NCBI GenBank assembly: GCA_030145425.1
Contig: JAQYVO010000195.1
Coordinates: forward strand, 1 to 48,755
Source: Chromatiales bacterium
Lineage (GTDB): Bacteria > Pseudomonadota > Gammaproteobacteria > Chromatiales > Chromatiaceae
Reading direction: 5' to 3'
DNA length: 48,755 nt
Program-made: the position numbers and the translations under genes
The notes under the pieces: generated by a model
The model's database searches: none
Seen by the model: only the letters and a program-made list of their open reading frames with translations
What the model was told of the DNA's origin: nothing
Shown: piece after piece, positions 1-8,421 of the stretch
How the letters are laid out: each line of letters starts with the position of its first letter
Position numbering within the stretch: position 1 is the first letter of the stretch

Positions 1-788
1 ACGGCGGCCGCGCCGACCGCCTTAAGCAGGCGCTCGTCAAAGGAGAAGGCGGGACCGAATACCGGAATCGTCTTGTTCAGGCCGGCCTGGGCATACTGTT
101 TCAGAAAATTGATTCCCATACCGCCGGGCAGGAAAAAGAAGACGGCATCCGGCTTAGCAGCGCGCAGGGTGGCCAGTTCCGCCGCATAGTCGGACTGCCC
201 GAGCCTGGTATAGACCTCCCCTGCAATCTTGCCCTTGTAGAACCGCTTGAAGCCGGCCAGGGCGTCCTTCCCGGCGGGATAGTTGGGAGCCAGCAGATAG
301 ACGTTTTTGAATCCCTTGTCATTCACGTATTGCCCCACGGCTTCATGCAGATTATCGTTCTGCCAGGCCACATTGAAATAGTTTTCGTGGCAGCCTTTAC
401 CGGCAAGACGGGAAGGCCCGGCATTGGGGCTGATGTAGAACACCCCCTCGCGAACCACCTTGGGTACCACGGCCATCGCCACATTGGAAAAGACGATGCC
501 GGTGAGTATCATCGCTTTGTCGCGCTTGATATAGCGTTCGGCAATCTGCTTGCCCTTCCCGGGTTTGCGCCCGTCGTCGTCCACCATCAGTTCCACGGGG
601 ATCCCGCCCAGCTTTCCGTCTCCCTGGTCGATGGCCAGTTGAAATCCGTCGCGGATATCTTCACCCAGATAGCCCGCCTTGGTGGACAGCGTGGTTATCA
701 TGCCGATCTTGACCGGTGCTTCGGCGGCTGCCGGACCGGCGGCCAGTCCTGCCGACAGGGCCAGCACACACAAAACTCTGTTCGTCAT
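1..788 (-). CDS. Branched-chain amino-acid-type ABC substrate-binding protein (C-terminus cut off)
   Basis: Periplasmic solute-binding protein of the Leu/Ile/Val-binding type (Peripla_BP_6 family), expected to deliver amino acids or related small molecules to an ABC permease. Read leftward from ATG at 786-788, about 262 residues are visible before the window edge; the family is usually 370-400 residues. The N-terminus is a signal peptide (MTNRVLCVLALSAGLAAG, cleavage near AAA-EA), followed by the family opening VKIGMITTLSTKAG and the pattern VELMVDDDGRKPGKGKQIAE. Further on come YISPNAGPSRLAG and KNVYLLAPNYPAGKDAL, both normal for this fold. A GGGGAT stretch upstream of the ATG can serve as ribosome site. 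It is divergent from the peptide-type binding protein at 1041. The substrate cannot be told from this fragment. Confidence 0.85.
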   Translation of the reverse strand, partial: MTNRVLCVLALSAGLAAGPAAAEAPVKIGMITTLSTKAGYLGEDIRDGFQLAIDQGDGKLGGIPVELMVDDDGRKPGKGKQIAERYIKRDKAMILTGIVFSNVAMAVVPKVVREGVFYISPNAGPSRLAGKGCHENYFNVAWQNDNLHEAVGQYVNDKGFKNVYLLAPNYPAGKDALAGFKRFYKGKIAGEVYTRLGQSDYAAELATLRAAKPDAVFFFLPGGMGINFLKQYAQAGLNKTIPVFGPAFSFDERLLKAVGAAA

Positions 789-1040
789 AGGATCCCCCAA
801 TATTCTTTTAAGCTTGTGAACGGGCCACATCATACGCAAATGTACCGGGGCAGTGAACCGCCGGGCCGTTGGGCAAAAGTTGCAATTGCCCTCCGCTGGC
901 GTAAACTCCAGCCCTATTCCGGTTCAGTCTGCCGGGCTTAAGTTTGATCCCTGTCACTCGGCTGAATCGGAACAAATACAAGAGCACTATCCCGATTACC
1001 GAGTACCCTCGCCATTCTTAATCTAAGGAGCTACTGACGC

Positions 1041-2594
1041 ATGAAGAAAATCCTGACTGCAGCGGCCTGTGTCTTGCTGGGCCTCTCTATCACCATGGCT
1101 GCGGGCGCCAAGACCCTGAGGCTGGCCTATGATGCCGACCCTGTGTCCCTGGACCCCCATGAACAGCTCTCTGGCGGCATGTTGCAGTTCTCACACATGG
1201 TATTCGACCCCCTGGTCCGCTGGGATAAGAAGATGGGTTTCGAACCCCGCCTGGCCGAGTCCTGGAAACGCCTGGACCCTCATACCATGCGCTTCAACTT
1301 GAGAAAGGGTGTGAAGTTTCAATCAGGCAACCCGTTCAGCGCGGCTGATGTGCTCTGGACCTTCGAGCGCCTCAAGCAGAGTGCTGATTTCAAGGGCCTG
1401 TTTGCACCTTTTAAGGAGATGAAAAAGGTCGATGACTACACCATCGACCTGGTGACCAATGATCCCTATCCGCTGGTGCTGCACATGGCCACCTATATCT
1501 TCCCCATGGACAGCAAGTTCTATGCCGGTAACGATGCAAAGGGTAACCCCAAGGCGATGCTCAAGAAACACGCCGATACCTATGCCTCGACTCATGCCTC
1601 CGGCACCGGCCCCTATACCGTCGCCAAGCGCCAGCAGGGTGTGCGAGTGGATTTCCAGCGTTTCGGCGGCTACTGGGACAAGAAATCCCCGGGTAATGTC
1701 GACACGATCGTCTTGACACCCATCAAAGAGGCACCGACCCGGGTCGCGGCGCTGCTCTCCGGCGATGTGGATTTCATTTCGCCCGTACCCCCAGCCGATC
1801 TTCCACGCATCAGCAGAGACCCCAACGTAAACCTGGTCTCCATGGGTGGCACCCGCATTATCACTCTTCAGCTCAACCAGGAGCGCCGGGCTGAATTAAA
1901 GGACCCGCGGGTTCGCCAGGCTATCGTTTATGCGATCAACAACGAGGGTATCGTCAAGAAGATCATGAAGGATTTTGCCACTGCCTCTGCGCAGCAGAGC
2001 CCGGTGGGCTTCGTCGGCCACGTGGCGAACCTCAAACCCAGGTATGACCTGAAAAAAGCCAAGCAGTTGATGAAGGATGCAGGATACGAAAAGGGGTTCT
2101 CCGTCACCATGATGGCCCCCAACAACCGCTATGTGAACGATGCCAAGATTGCCGAGGCAGTCGCCTCCATGCTCTCCAGAATCAACATCAAGGTCGGCCT
2201 CAAGACCATGCCCAAGGCCCAGTACTGGCCCAAATTCGACGAACGGGCTGCGGACATCATGATGATCGGCTGGCATTCGGATACCGAGGATTCGGCCAAT
2301 TTCACCGAGTTTCTGACCATGTGCCCCAACACCGAAACCGGGTATGGTCAGTACAACAGCGGCAACTATTGCAACAAGGAGATCGATGCGCTGATTCTGG
2401 CCAGTCAGGGAGAAACCGACGAAGCCAAGCGTTCCGCCACATTGCAGAAGGTGGAACAGATGCTCCATGACCAAGCCGCCTTCGTGCCGCTGCACTGGCA
2501 GAACCTGGCATGGGCTGCTCGCAAGGGTGTGAACATAGAACCGGTCGTCAACGTCATGAACTTCCCCTATCTCGGGGACCTGGTCATGGATTGA
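1041..2594 (+). CDS. Peptide-type ABC transporter substrate-binding protein (SBP family 5)
   Basis: Periplasmic binding protein of the oligopeptide/dipeptide/nickel/glutathione group (SBP_bac_5), which captures the substrate for the permease and ATPase genes just downstream. It is 517 residues, normal for the family. Residues 1-23 form a signal peptide (MKKILTAAACVLLGLSITMA, AGA cleavage) with no lipobox cysteine, so it is probably soluble in the periplasm. The mature start has the family signature DADPVSLDPHEQ, then LAESWKRLDPHTMRFNLRKG and later YVNDAKIAEAVASML. An AAGGAG ribosome site lies at about 1024-1029. It leads a binding protein-permease-permease-ATPase-ATPase operon. The ligand is not predictable from sequence alone; peptides, or glutathione as for GsiB, are options. 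Confidence 0.9.
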   Translation: MKKILTAAACVLLGLSITMAAGAKTLRLAYDADPVSLDPHEQLSGGMLQFSHMVFDPLVRWDKKMGFEPRLAESWKRLDPHTMRFNLRKGVKFQSGNPFSAADVLWTFERLKQSADFKGLFAPFKEMKKVDDYTIDLVTNDPYPLVLHMATYIFPMDSKFYAGNDAKGNPKAMLKKHADTYASTHASGTGPYTVAKRQQGVRVDFQRFGGYWDKKSPGNVDTIVLTPIKEAPTRVAALLSGDVDFISPVPPADLPRISRDPNVNLVSMGGTRIITLQLNQERRAELKDPRVRQAIVYAINNEGIVKKIMKDFATASAQQSPVGFVGHVANLKPRYDLKKAKQLMKDAGYEKGFSVTMMAPNNRYVNDAKIAEAVASMLSRINIKVGLKTMPKAQYWPKFDERAADIMMIGWHSDTEDSANFTEFLTMCPNTETGYGQYNSGNYCNKEIDALILASQGETDEAKRSATLQKVEQMLHDQAAFVPLHWQNLAWAARKGVNIEPVVNVMNFPYLGDLVMD

Positions 2595-2610
2595 CGGTCT
2601 GTATGCTTTT

Positions 2611-2643
2611 CACCGGCCTTCAGTCTCGAAGAGGAAGCCGGTG
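2611..2643 (+). terminator. Hairpin after the binding-protein gene
   Basis: An inverted repeat (CACCGGC...GCCGGTG) sits 17 bp after the stop of the family 5 binding protein and is followed only by a weak T-rich stretch (ATTTTAT). It may act as a partial terminator or an mRNA-stabilising stem. Either would give more binding protein than permease, as in many ABC operons. This role is inference. Confidence 0.35.
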
Positions 2644-2679
2644 AAGGGCAGTATTTTATCTGTCGGGCTGGTTTTTTCC

Positions 2680-2757
2680 GTAGCTTGTGTTGAGCTTGCG
2701 AAACACGGGTTGAAAACCAGGGAAGCCCCGCGTTTCGTGCCTCAACGCAGGCTGCAT
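2680..2757. repeat. GTAGC-family palindromic repeat, copy 1
   Basis: An imperfect palindrome running from GTAGCTTGTGTTGAGCTTGC to CGTGCCTCAACGCAGGCTGC. Related copies lie at 28846-28925 and 33544-33629. It lies inside the ABC operon, between the binding protein and the first permease, so it will be transcribed and can fold. Confidence 0.7.
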
Positions 2758-2803
2758 TGATACCAGGTTTTCAGATGCCCCTTAGAAAAACCACCAAACC
2801 CAA

Positions 2804-3781
2804 ATGATCGCCTTTCTTGTAAAGCGTTTTGGTCAGGCTCTGGTGGTGATGTTCGTCATCAGCCTGATCAGCTTTTCCATTCAGGACAATCTGGGCGACC
2901 CGCTGCGCGAGCTGTTGGGACAATCCGTTTCAGAGGCCGAGCGCCAGGTTCTGCGCGACGAGATGGGGCTCAACGATCCCTTCCTTGAGCAGTATTGGCG
3001 ATTCCTTAAAAAGGCCGTACGCGGCGATCTGGGGAATTCCTATTTCTTCAAGCGGCCCGCCCTCGAAGTGATCATGGAGAAATTTCCGGCAACCATGGAA
3101 CTGGTGCTGGGCGCTACCTTGATCATTCTGTTTCTATCAATCCCCATCGGCGTTTACTGCGCCATCAATCCGCGCAGCTGGTTCACCAAAGTGATGATGG
3201 GCATGAGCATAATCGGCATCTCGATTCCGGTTTTTCTCACCGCCATCATGCTGATCTATCTCTTCTCCATCGCTCTCGGCTGGCTGCCCTCATTCGGCCG
3301 GGGTGAAACCACCATGATCGGATTCTGGGAAACGGGCATGCTGACCTGGGATGGGCTGGTCCACCTGATCCTGCCGTCGGTCGCGCTCTCATCGATCATG
3401 CTGCCGCTGTTCATACGCCTGATACGTTCCGAGATGATGGAGGTACTCGAACAGGATTACATACGTTTTGCCTGGGCAAAGGGCCTGAGCAGAAAACGTA
3501 TCTGGTTTCTGCACGCGCTTAAAAACACCCTGCTGCCTGTAATCACCGTGGGTGGCGTTCAGATCGGCACCATGATTGCTTACACCATTCTCACCGAAAC
3601 AGTCTTTCAGTGGCCGGGCATGGGCTTTCTCTTTCTCGAAGCGGTAAACCGGGTCGACACCCCGTTGATCATTGCCTATCTGATCGTGGTCGGCGTGATA
3701 TTCGTGATCACCAATACCGTAGTTGACCTCATCTATGGACTGGTCAACCCCACCGTCAGGCTCGCGGGGGGGCATTCATGA
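2804..3781 (+). CDS. ABC transporter permease, DppB/OppB-like
   Basis: First inner-membrane permease of the peptide-type importer (BPD_transp_1 family), 325 residues. The start MIAFLVKRFGQALVVMFVIS is the usual first membrane helix of the DppB/OppB/GsiC branch, followed by a periplasmic region and about five more helices. The ATPase-docking EAA loop is visible as EVLEQDYIRFAWAKGLSRKR, and QWPGMGFLFLEAV near the end is also typical. The stop overlaps the start of the next gene by ATGA (3778-3781), so the two are translationally coupled. No strong ribosome site precedes the ATG at 2804. Confidence 0.92.
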   Translation: MIAFLVKRFGQALVVMFVISLISFSIQDNLGDPLRELLGQSVSEAERQVLRDEMGLNDPFLEQYWRFLKKAVRGDLGNSYFFKRPALEVIMEKFPATMELVLGATLIILFLSIPIGVYCAINPRSWFTKVMMGMSIIGISIPVFLTAIMLIYLFSIALGWLPSFGRGETTMIGFWETGMLTWDGLVHLILPSVALSSIMLPLFIRLIRSEMMEVLEQDYIRFAWAKGLSRKRIWFLHALKNTLLPVITVGGVQIGTMIAYTILTETVFQWPGMGFLFLEAVNRVDTPLIIAYLIVVGVIFVITNTVVDLIYGLVNPTVRLAGGHS

Positions 3782-4698
3782 CCCGTTACTGGCACCTGTT
3801 CAAGGACTCCGCCCTGCTCTACAGCTTTGGCCGGGATAAGGTGGCCATGGCCAGTTTCTCTGTGCTGTTGCTCCTGGTGTTGCTGAGTTTTTCGTCTCCG
3901 CTGATCGCACCCTTCGATCCTTACGATCCTGCCGGGATCGACATCATGGACTCGGATATCCCCCCCTCCTGGCAGGAAGAGGGCGACCCCCGCTTCACAC
4001 TGGGTACCGATGCCCAGGGCCGGGACATGCTCAGCACCATGCTCTACGGCACGCGCATCTCCATCACCATCGGGTTTTTCGCGGTGCTGCTGCAGTCTGT
4101 CCTCGGCATTCTCCTTGGATTGGCAGCAGGTTACTACGGCGGACGTATCGACGCCTTCCTGATGCGCCTGGCAGATATCCAGCTTTCCTTCTCCACCCTG
4201 ATGGTGGCGATCGTGGTGCTTGCGGTGTTCCAGGCCTCCTTCGGCACGGAGCTTTACAACGACCTGGCGATTTTCATGCTGATCCTGGTGATAGGTATTG
4301 CCGAATGGCCGCAGTATGCCCGCACCGTGCGGGCATCTGTGCTGGCCGAAAAGAAAAAGGAATACGTGGATGCGGTAAGGGTGATCGGCCTGGGCTCAAG
4401 ACGCATCATGCTGCGCCACATCCTGCCGAACACCCTGTCCCCGATCCTCGTCATCTCCACGGTGCAGGTGGCAAACGCCATCATGAGCGAGGCAGCCCTG
4501 TCGTTCCTGGGTCTTGGCATGCCGGTCAACAAACCCTCTCTCGGCTCCCTGATCAACAGCGGTTTCGAGTACATCCTGAGCGGCTCCTGGTGGATCACCG
4601 CCTTTCCCGCCGCGATTCTGATAATACTGGTGCTGGTCATCAATCTGCTCGGCGACTGGCTGCGGGACGTCCTCAACCCGAAGCTCTACAAGGACTGA
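3778..4698 (+). CDS. ABC transporter permease, DppC/OppC-like
   Basis: Second permease of the peptide-type importer, 306 residues, normal for the DppC/OppC branch. It has the N-terminal helix common to that branch (residues 23-44), then LGTDAQGRDMLSTMLYGTR, the hallmark opening of DppC proteins. The EAA loop is KKEYVDAVRVIGLGSRRI, followed by MLRHILPNTLSPILV and ALSFLGLGMP. It starts inside the stop codon of the preceding permease and ends 1 bp before the first ATPase gene. The two permeases should form a heterodimeric channel. Confidence 0.92.
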   Translation: MTRYWHLFKDSALLYSFGRDKVAMASFSVLLLLVLLSFSSPLIAPFDPYDPAGIDIMDSDIPPSWQEEGDPRFTLGTDAQGRDMLSTMLYGTRISITIGFFAVLLQSVLGILLGLAAGYYGGRIDAFLMRLADIQLSFSTLMVAIVVLAVFQASFGTELYNDLAIFMLILVIGIAEWPQYARTVRASVLAEKKKEYVDAVRVIGLGSRRIMLRHILPNTLSPILVISTVQVANAIMSEAALSFLGLGMPVNKPSLGSLINSGFEYILSGSWWITAFPAAILIILVLVINLLGDWLRDVLNPKLYKD

Positions 4699-4699
4699 C

Positions 4700-5674
4700 A
4701 TGGCGCTGCTGGAAGTCAGAGGACTCGAAGTCAGGTTTCCCATGCGTCAGGGTGAGCTGACGGCACTCCGGGACGTCAGCTTTTCCCTCGACAAGGGTGA
4801 GCGTCTGGGTATCGTCGGGGAAAGTGGCGCGGGCAAATCAGTGGCTGCGTTTGCGATCCTGAACCTGATCAGCCGTCCCGGCTATATATCGAATGGCGAG
4901 ATCATCTTCGAGGGATCCGACCTGGCAAAAATGAACGCCCGCCAGCTCAGAAGCATCCGCGGCAACCGGATCAACATGATCTTCCAGGATCCCATGATGA
5001 CACTGAACCCGGTGCTCACCATCGGCACCCAGATGATCGAATGCCTGCGGACCCACATGAATATGAGCGCAGGGCAGGCCAGGGAAAAAGCAATCGACAA
5101 ACTCAGGCAGGTGCAGATCCCCTCCCCTGAGGAACGCATCGATCAATACCCCCATGAACTCTCGGGCGGCATGCGCCAGCGGGTGGTGATCGCCATTGCC
5201 CTGTTGACCGATCCCTCGGTCATCATCGCGGACGAACCCACCACGGCCCTGGACGTGACCATCCAGGCGGAGATCATGGAACTCCTGCTGGCCCTGTGTG
5301 AAAACAGCGACGTGGCGCTGATGCTGATCACCCATGACCTGGGCGTCGTCTCCCAGGTTACCCAGCGAACGGTCGTGATGTACGCGGGCCGGGTGGTGGA
5401 GGAAGGTCCGACCCGCCAGATTATCGAAAATGCCAGGCACCCCTATACCCACGGCCTGATCGCTGCACTGCCGGAGCGAACGAATCCTGGGATGCGGCTC
5501 AATCAGATTCCCGGTGTCATGCCCTCCCTGGCTGCCATTCCGCCGGGCTGTTCCTTTCATCCCCGCTGTGAGCATGCCATGGACGTGTGCCGGTCGGAGT
5601 TGCCCGACTACGTGATGGACGGGGGATTCCGGGTCGCCTGCCATTGGGTCGCCCATCGGGAGCAACAGCCATGA
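4700..5674 (+). CDS. ABC transporter ATP-binding protein, DppD/OppD-like
   Basis: Cytoplasmic ATPase of the peptide-type importer, 324 residues. Walker A is GESGAGKS, the signature motif is LSGGMRQRV and Walker B is [13 protein letters not shown], with the switch histidine in [10 protein letters not shown]. The C-terminal oligopeptide-ATPase extension carries the cysteine pattern [14 protein letters not shown], which in some DppD/OppD relatives holds an iron-sulfur cluster. The ATG follows the permease stop by 1 bp, and its stop overlaps the next ATG. It should pair with the second ATPase as a heterodimer. Confidence 0.93.
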   Translation: MALLEVRGLEVRFPMRQGELTALRDVSFSLDKGERLGIVGESGAGKSVAAFAILNLISRPGYISNGEIIFEGSDLAKMNARQLRSIRGNRINMIFQDPMMTLNPVLTIGTQMIECLRTHMNMSAGQAREKAIDKLRQVQIPSPEERIDQYPHELSGGMRQRVVIAIALLTDPSVIIADEPTTALDVTIQAEIMELLLALCENSDVALMLITHDLGVVSQVTQRTVVMYAGRVVEEGPTRQIIENARHPYTHGLIAALPERTNPGMRLNQIPGVMPSLAAIPPGCSFHPRCEHAMDVCRSELPDYVMDGGFRVACHWVAHREQQP

Positions 5675-6714
5675 GCGGCATCGCGCAACAGGGTTCGCAG
5701 CCCGCCGGGGACCTGGTAAAAATCAGAGGTCTTAGCAAATGGTTTCCCCTTACCAAAGGGTTTCTGGAGCAGCTGCATTTCGAGGGTGGAAAACTGGTCC
5801 GGAAACGCGAAAGCGTCAAGGCGATCAACGGCGTCGATCTGGATGTAAAGCGTGGTGAGGCACTTTGTGTCGTCGGCGAAAGCGGCTGCGGCAAGTCCAC
5901 TGTCGCCAGGGTCGTTATGGGCCTGCTGGAGCCGACTGCCGGCAGCATCGAATACGATGGACAGCGCATCGACGATCTCTCTGCAGAACGGCTTATGCCG
6001 TATCGCCGCAGGATGCAGATGATCTTCCAGAATCCCTATGCCTCCCTCAATCCCCGGCTCACAGTCAAGCAGGCCCTCGAGGAACCGATGCGGTTTCATA
6101 ATCCCGGTATCGGCAACGGTGAACTGAAAGACAAAGTACAGGATGTGATGGACTCGGTGGGGGTTGATCCGTCCTGGCGTGAGCGGTTTCCCCACGAGTT
6201 TTCGGGAGGACAGCGTCAGCGTGTCTCCATCGCCCGTGCCCTGATGGTGGACCCGGAGTTCATCGTTGCAGACGAGCCCATCTCCGCCCTCGACGTCTCC
6301 ATCCAGGCCCAGGTGCTGAACCTGATGATGGACGCCATGGAACAACGTAACCTGACTTACATGTTCATCACCCACGACCTGTCGGTGGTGGAACACTTCG
6401 GCACCCGCGTCGCGGTTATGTATCTTGGTTCGCTTTGCGAACTCGCGCCCACACGGACCCTGTTCGAAACACCGAGACACCCCTATACCAAGGCCCTGAT
6501 AAGCGCTATCCCCAAGCTGAACCGGGATCGGCCCGCCCACATAAAGCTGATCGGTGAGGTGCCCACGCCCATCGATCTTCCCAGCGGCTGTTTTTTTCAT
6601 AACCGCTGCGTCTACGCGAATGATCGCTGCCGCGTGGAAAAACCTGAGCTCCACTCAGTTGACGGGGGATGCAGGGTAGCCTGCCACGGTGTTCAGGAAG
6701 GGCGTGTCGACTGA
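5671..6714 (+). CDS. ABC transporter ATP-binding protein, DppF/OppF-like
   Basis: Second ATPase of the importer, 347 residues. I start it at ATG 5671, which overlaps the preceding stop (ATGA); the frame is open further upstream, but that part only shadows the previous gene. Walker A is GESGCGKS, the signature is FSGGQRQRV, Walker B is FIVADEPISALDV and the switch region is FITHDLSVVEH. The C-terminal cysteine motif CFFHNRCVYANDRC parallels the one in its partner. It is the last gene of the operon and is followed by a palindromic repeat (6744-6892) that may limit read-through. Confidence 0.93.
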   Translation: MSGIAQQGSQPAGDLVKIRGLSKWFPLTKGFLEQLHFEGGKLVRKRESVKAINGVDLDVKRGEALCVVGESGCGKSTVARVVMGLLEPTAGSIEYDGQRIDDLSAERLMPYRRRMQMIFQNPYASLNPRLTVKQALEEPMRFHNPGIGNGELKDKVQDVMDSVGVDPSWRERFPHEFSGGQRQRVSIARALMVDPEFIVADEPISALDVSIQAQVLNLMMDAMEQRNLTYMFITHDLSVVEHFGTRVAVMYLGSLCELAPTRTLFETPRHPYTKALISAIPKLNRDRPAHIKLIGEVPTPIDLPSGCFFHNRCVYANDRCRVEKPELHSVDGGCRVACHGVQEGRVD

Positions 6715-6743
6715 TTGGTTGAGTGGGCAAATTAATATATTCG

Positions 6744-6892
6744 ACCAGCAGTACTGTAGGGTCGAATTCATTCGACCAACGACTCCGGGAAGCGGTGCAG
6801 GGTAAAATTTATTCGACCGATGCTTGATTGGAATCAACCAGTTGTTGGCCGAATAAATTCGGCCCTACAACGGTGATATACCCACTCGATCA
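6744..6892 (-). repeat. GAATTCATTC-family repeat, inverted copy at 6.8 kb
   Basis: Read on the minus strand this matches the units at 8107 and 8286: a GAGTGGGTA... start, then TTGTAGGGCCGAATTTATTC, AACTGGTTGATT and GCATCGGTCGAAT. The copy has an extra block (6751 to about 6810) with a second palindrome GTAGGGTCGAATTCATTCGA. No ORF is present, so it looks like a non-autonomous dispersed repeat. Confidence 0.75.
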
Positions 6893-6909
6893 GGAAGTAA
6901 ATTGGTTTA

Positions 6910-7245
6910 CTAAAGTTCGTTTGCCTGGACACCACTCGCGAGGCGTTCGGCATGGGGTGTCCAGCAAAACTGCAGAGCCATGCCCCCGTCGGCTTGTCGG
7001 ACCACAATCCCCGAGTAGCGTCTAAGCTCAATCACCGCCATCTTTTTCTGTACGAAGGTGAGGTCCACCCTGGTACCCAGTACATATCCATCCCAATCGG
7101 TCTTCACGAAGACCCCGCGACGGCTGATGTCCCGGGTGGTCCCGCGATGAGACCAGAGTTCACCGGAAAGATAGACTTTCAACGCGGCACCGTCTCTTTT
7201 GGCCCGGCGACGATCGCCGTATAGATTAAGATGAGCATCACGCAT
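6910..7245 (-). CDS. Small PilZ-domain protein
   Basis: A 111-residue protein that is essentially one PilZ domain, the common bacterial c-di-GMP receptor. The binding signature is visible as an arginine cluster DRRRAKRDG near residues 11-19 and the DxSxxG motif in TRDISRRGVFV near residues 38-48, followed by the beta-barrel strands. The ATG at 7243-7245 has AGAGGGTG just upstream. It is isolated between a repeat and a Nudix gene, so the output it controls is unknown. A second, larger PilZ protein lies at 16862. Confidence 0.8.
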   Translation of the reverse strand: MRDAHLNLYGDRRRAKRDGAALKVYLSGELWSHRGTTRDISRRGVFVKTDWDGYVLGTRVDLTFVQKKMAVIELRRYSGIVVRQADGGMALQFCWTPHAERLASGVQANEL

Positions 7246-7509
7246 CGGGTCACCCTCTGCTAAATTTCGAAATTGACTTCAGGCACTACTGTGATCATCA
7301 ACAGATTTCTACCGCGATGCCCTGCAACTTCTGTTCGAGATGTACCTCATGCTAGTAAGCACAAAGCACGCCAATTATTCTTTCGCATTGTGTTTCAAAG
7401 GCTTATAATTTTCCAAAATGAGGACTGGTTCAGCTTTGTAAAGAATGCTGACATCCGTAAGGAATTCCATGCCTTAACTTTCCTCCTTATGCCTGTTCAT
7501 ATCGGGAAT
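7246..7509. other. 264-bp intergenic stretch
   Basis: Non-coding DNA between two leftward genes, more AT-rich than its surroundings. Rightward frames that cross it run into the antisense of the Nudix gene and have no protein-like features. It probably carries the promoter of the PilZ gene; I see no clear site. Confidence 0.4.
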
Positions 7510-8034
7510 TCAAATCCTCCATTGCCCCTCCAGCAACCCCGGAATCAGTGGATGCAGTATACGATAACTAGCGCCCCACAGTTTATAGGGGCCAACCTTG
7601 TAAAACGGGATCAGCCGGGGTTCGGGCCAGGGATCCAATCGGATCATCTCCTCTCCGTGGGCATCATGCGCCGTAAACCGGTCCAGCCGGACATCCAGGA
7701 TATCGTCAATCTCCCCCGCCTCGCAAATCCATTTATCCGGTGGCCTGATGCACGCCAGAAACGGGGCAATACTGAAGTTGGTGGAAAGCGTCATCTGCTC
7801 CGGCAGTTGTTCCAGGATCCGAATTAAATTCCGGTGGAGGCCGGTTTCCTCGTAGGTTTCGCGCAGCGCGGTTTCAAGCAGTGACCCATCACCGGGCTCC
7901 AGCTTCCCCCCGGGAAAGGCCAACTGGCCGCCATGCACCGGGCCGTCACTTCTGCGTATCAGTATCAACCTGATCTCACCTTCATCCCCCCGGTACAGGG
8001 GTACCAGCACAGCCGATTCAATGATCCGTTGCAT
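7510..8034 (-). CDS. Nudix hydrolase, CoA-pyrophosphatase (NudL)-like
   Basis: Hydrolase of nucleoside diphosphates linked to another group; the closest type is the NudL/CoA pyrophosphatase branch. The Nudix box reads GGKLEPGDG followed by ALRETYEETGL, with the metal-binding REx2EE glutamates intact. The preceding QLAFPGG is typical of the CoA group. I start at ATG 8032-8034 (MQRIIESAVLVPLYRG), giving 174 residues. The frame extends 30 codons further, but that part lies in CGCAGAGG-type repeat DNA and does not look like protein. E. coli NudL has 192 residues. The substrate assignment is tentative. Confidence 0.75.
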   Translation of the reverse strand: MQRIIESAVLVPLYRGDEGEIRLILIRRSDGPVHGGQLAFPGGKLEPGDGSLLETALRETYEETGLHRNLIRILEQLPEQMTLSTNFSIAPFLACIRPPDKWICEAGEIDDILDVRLDRFTAHDAHGEEMIRLDPWPEPRLIPFYKVGPYKLWGASYRILHPLIPGLLEGQWRI

Positions 8035-8106
8035 CCGTTTACACTTGGGCGGAACCTTTGAAGAGATTTTACCGCACAGAGCGCAGAGGTTCGCAGTAAA
8101 AAAAAC

Positions 8107-8239
8107 GGCTCTTCCCCTGATCAAGTGGGTAGATTACCGTTGTAGGGCCGAATTCATTCGGCCAACAGCTGGTTGATTAAAATCGAGCATCGGTCGAATG
8201 AATTCGACCCTACAGTTCTGTTGACAGATGGCATGCGTT
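8107..8239 (+). repeat. GAATTCATTC-family repeat, tandem unit A
   Basis: Unit with ATCAAGTGGGTAGATTACC, TTGTAGGGCCGAATTCATTC, AACAGCTGGTTG, GCATCGGTCGAATGAATTCG and CTGTTGACAGATGG. A second unit follows about 179 bp later. Between them is a short CGCAGAGGACGCAGA stretch, also seen near 8066-8095. Together these fill 8035-8421, which has no gene of its own. Confidence 0.8.
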
Positions 8240-8285
8240 TTGACTACCGCAGAGGACGCAGACCTACTCAGTGATAAAGAAACCG

Positions 8286-8417
8286 GGCTCTTCCTCTTAT
8301 CAAGTGGGTAGATTACCTTTGTAGGGCCAAATTCATTCGGCCAACAGCTGGTTGTTTAAATTAAGCATCGGTCGAATGAATTCGACCCTACGAATCTGCT
8401 GACAGATGGAATACATT
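8286..8417 (+). repeat. GAATTCATTC-family repeat, tandem unit B
   Basis: Second tandem unit, nearly identical to unit A, with small changes (GGGCCAAATTCATTC, AACAGCTGGTTGTTTAAATT). It ends only a few bases before the GTG start of the aminotransferase gene, so that gene's promoter and ribosome site must lie inside or before the repeat. Confidence 0.8.
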
Positions 8418-8421
8418 TTAA

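Noticed and set aside
330-941. Rightward 203-codon frame
   Set aside because: It is antisense to the binding-protein gene at 1-788 and reads His/Gly/Arg-rich without any domain; the opposite strand carries a clear signal peptide and family motifs.
5608-6654. Leftward 348-codon frame
   Set aside because: It mirrors the DppF-like ATPase gene, which has intact Walker and signature motifs and operon overlap.
7273-7827. Rightward 184-codon ORF
   Set aside because: Its second half is antisense to the Nudix gene and the first half is AT-rich intergenic DNA without protein-like features.
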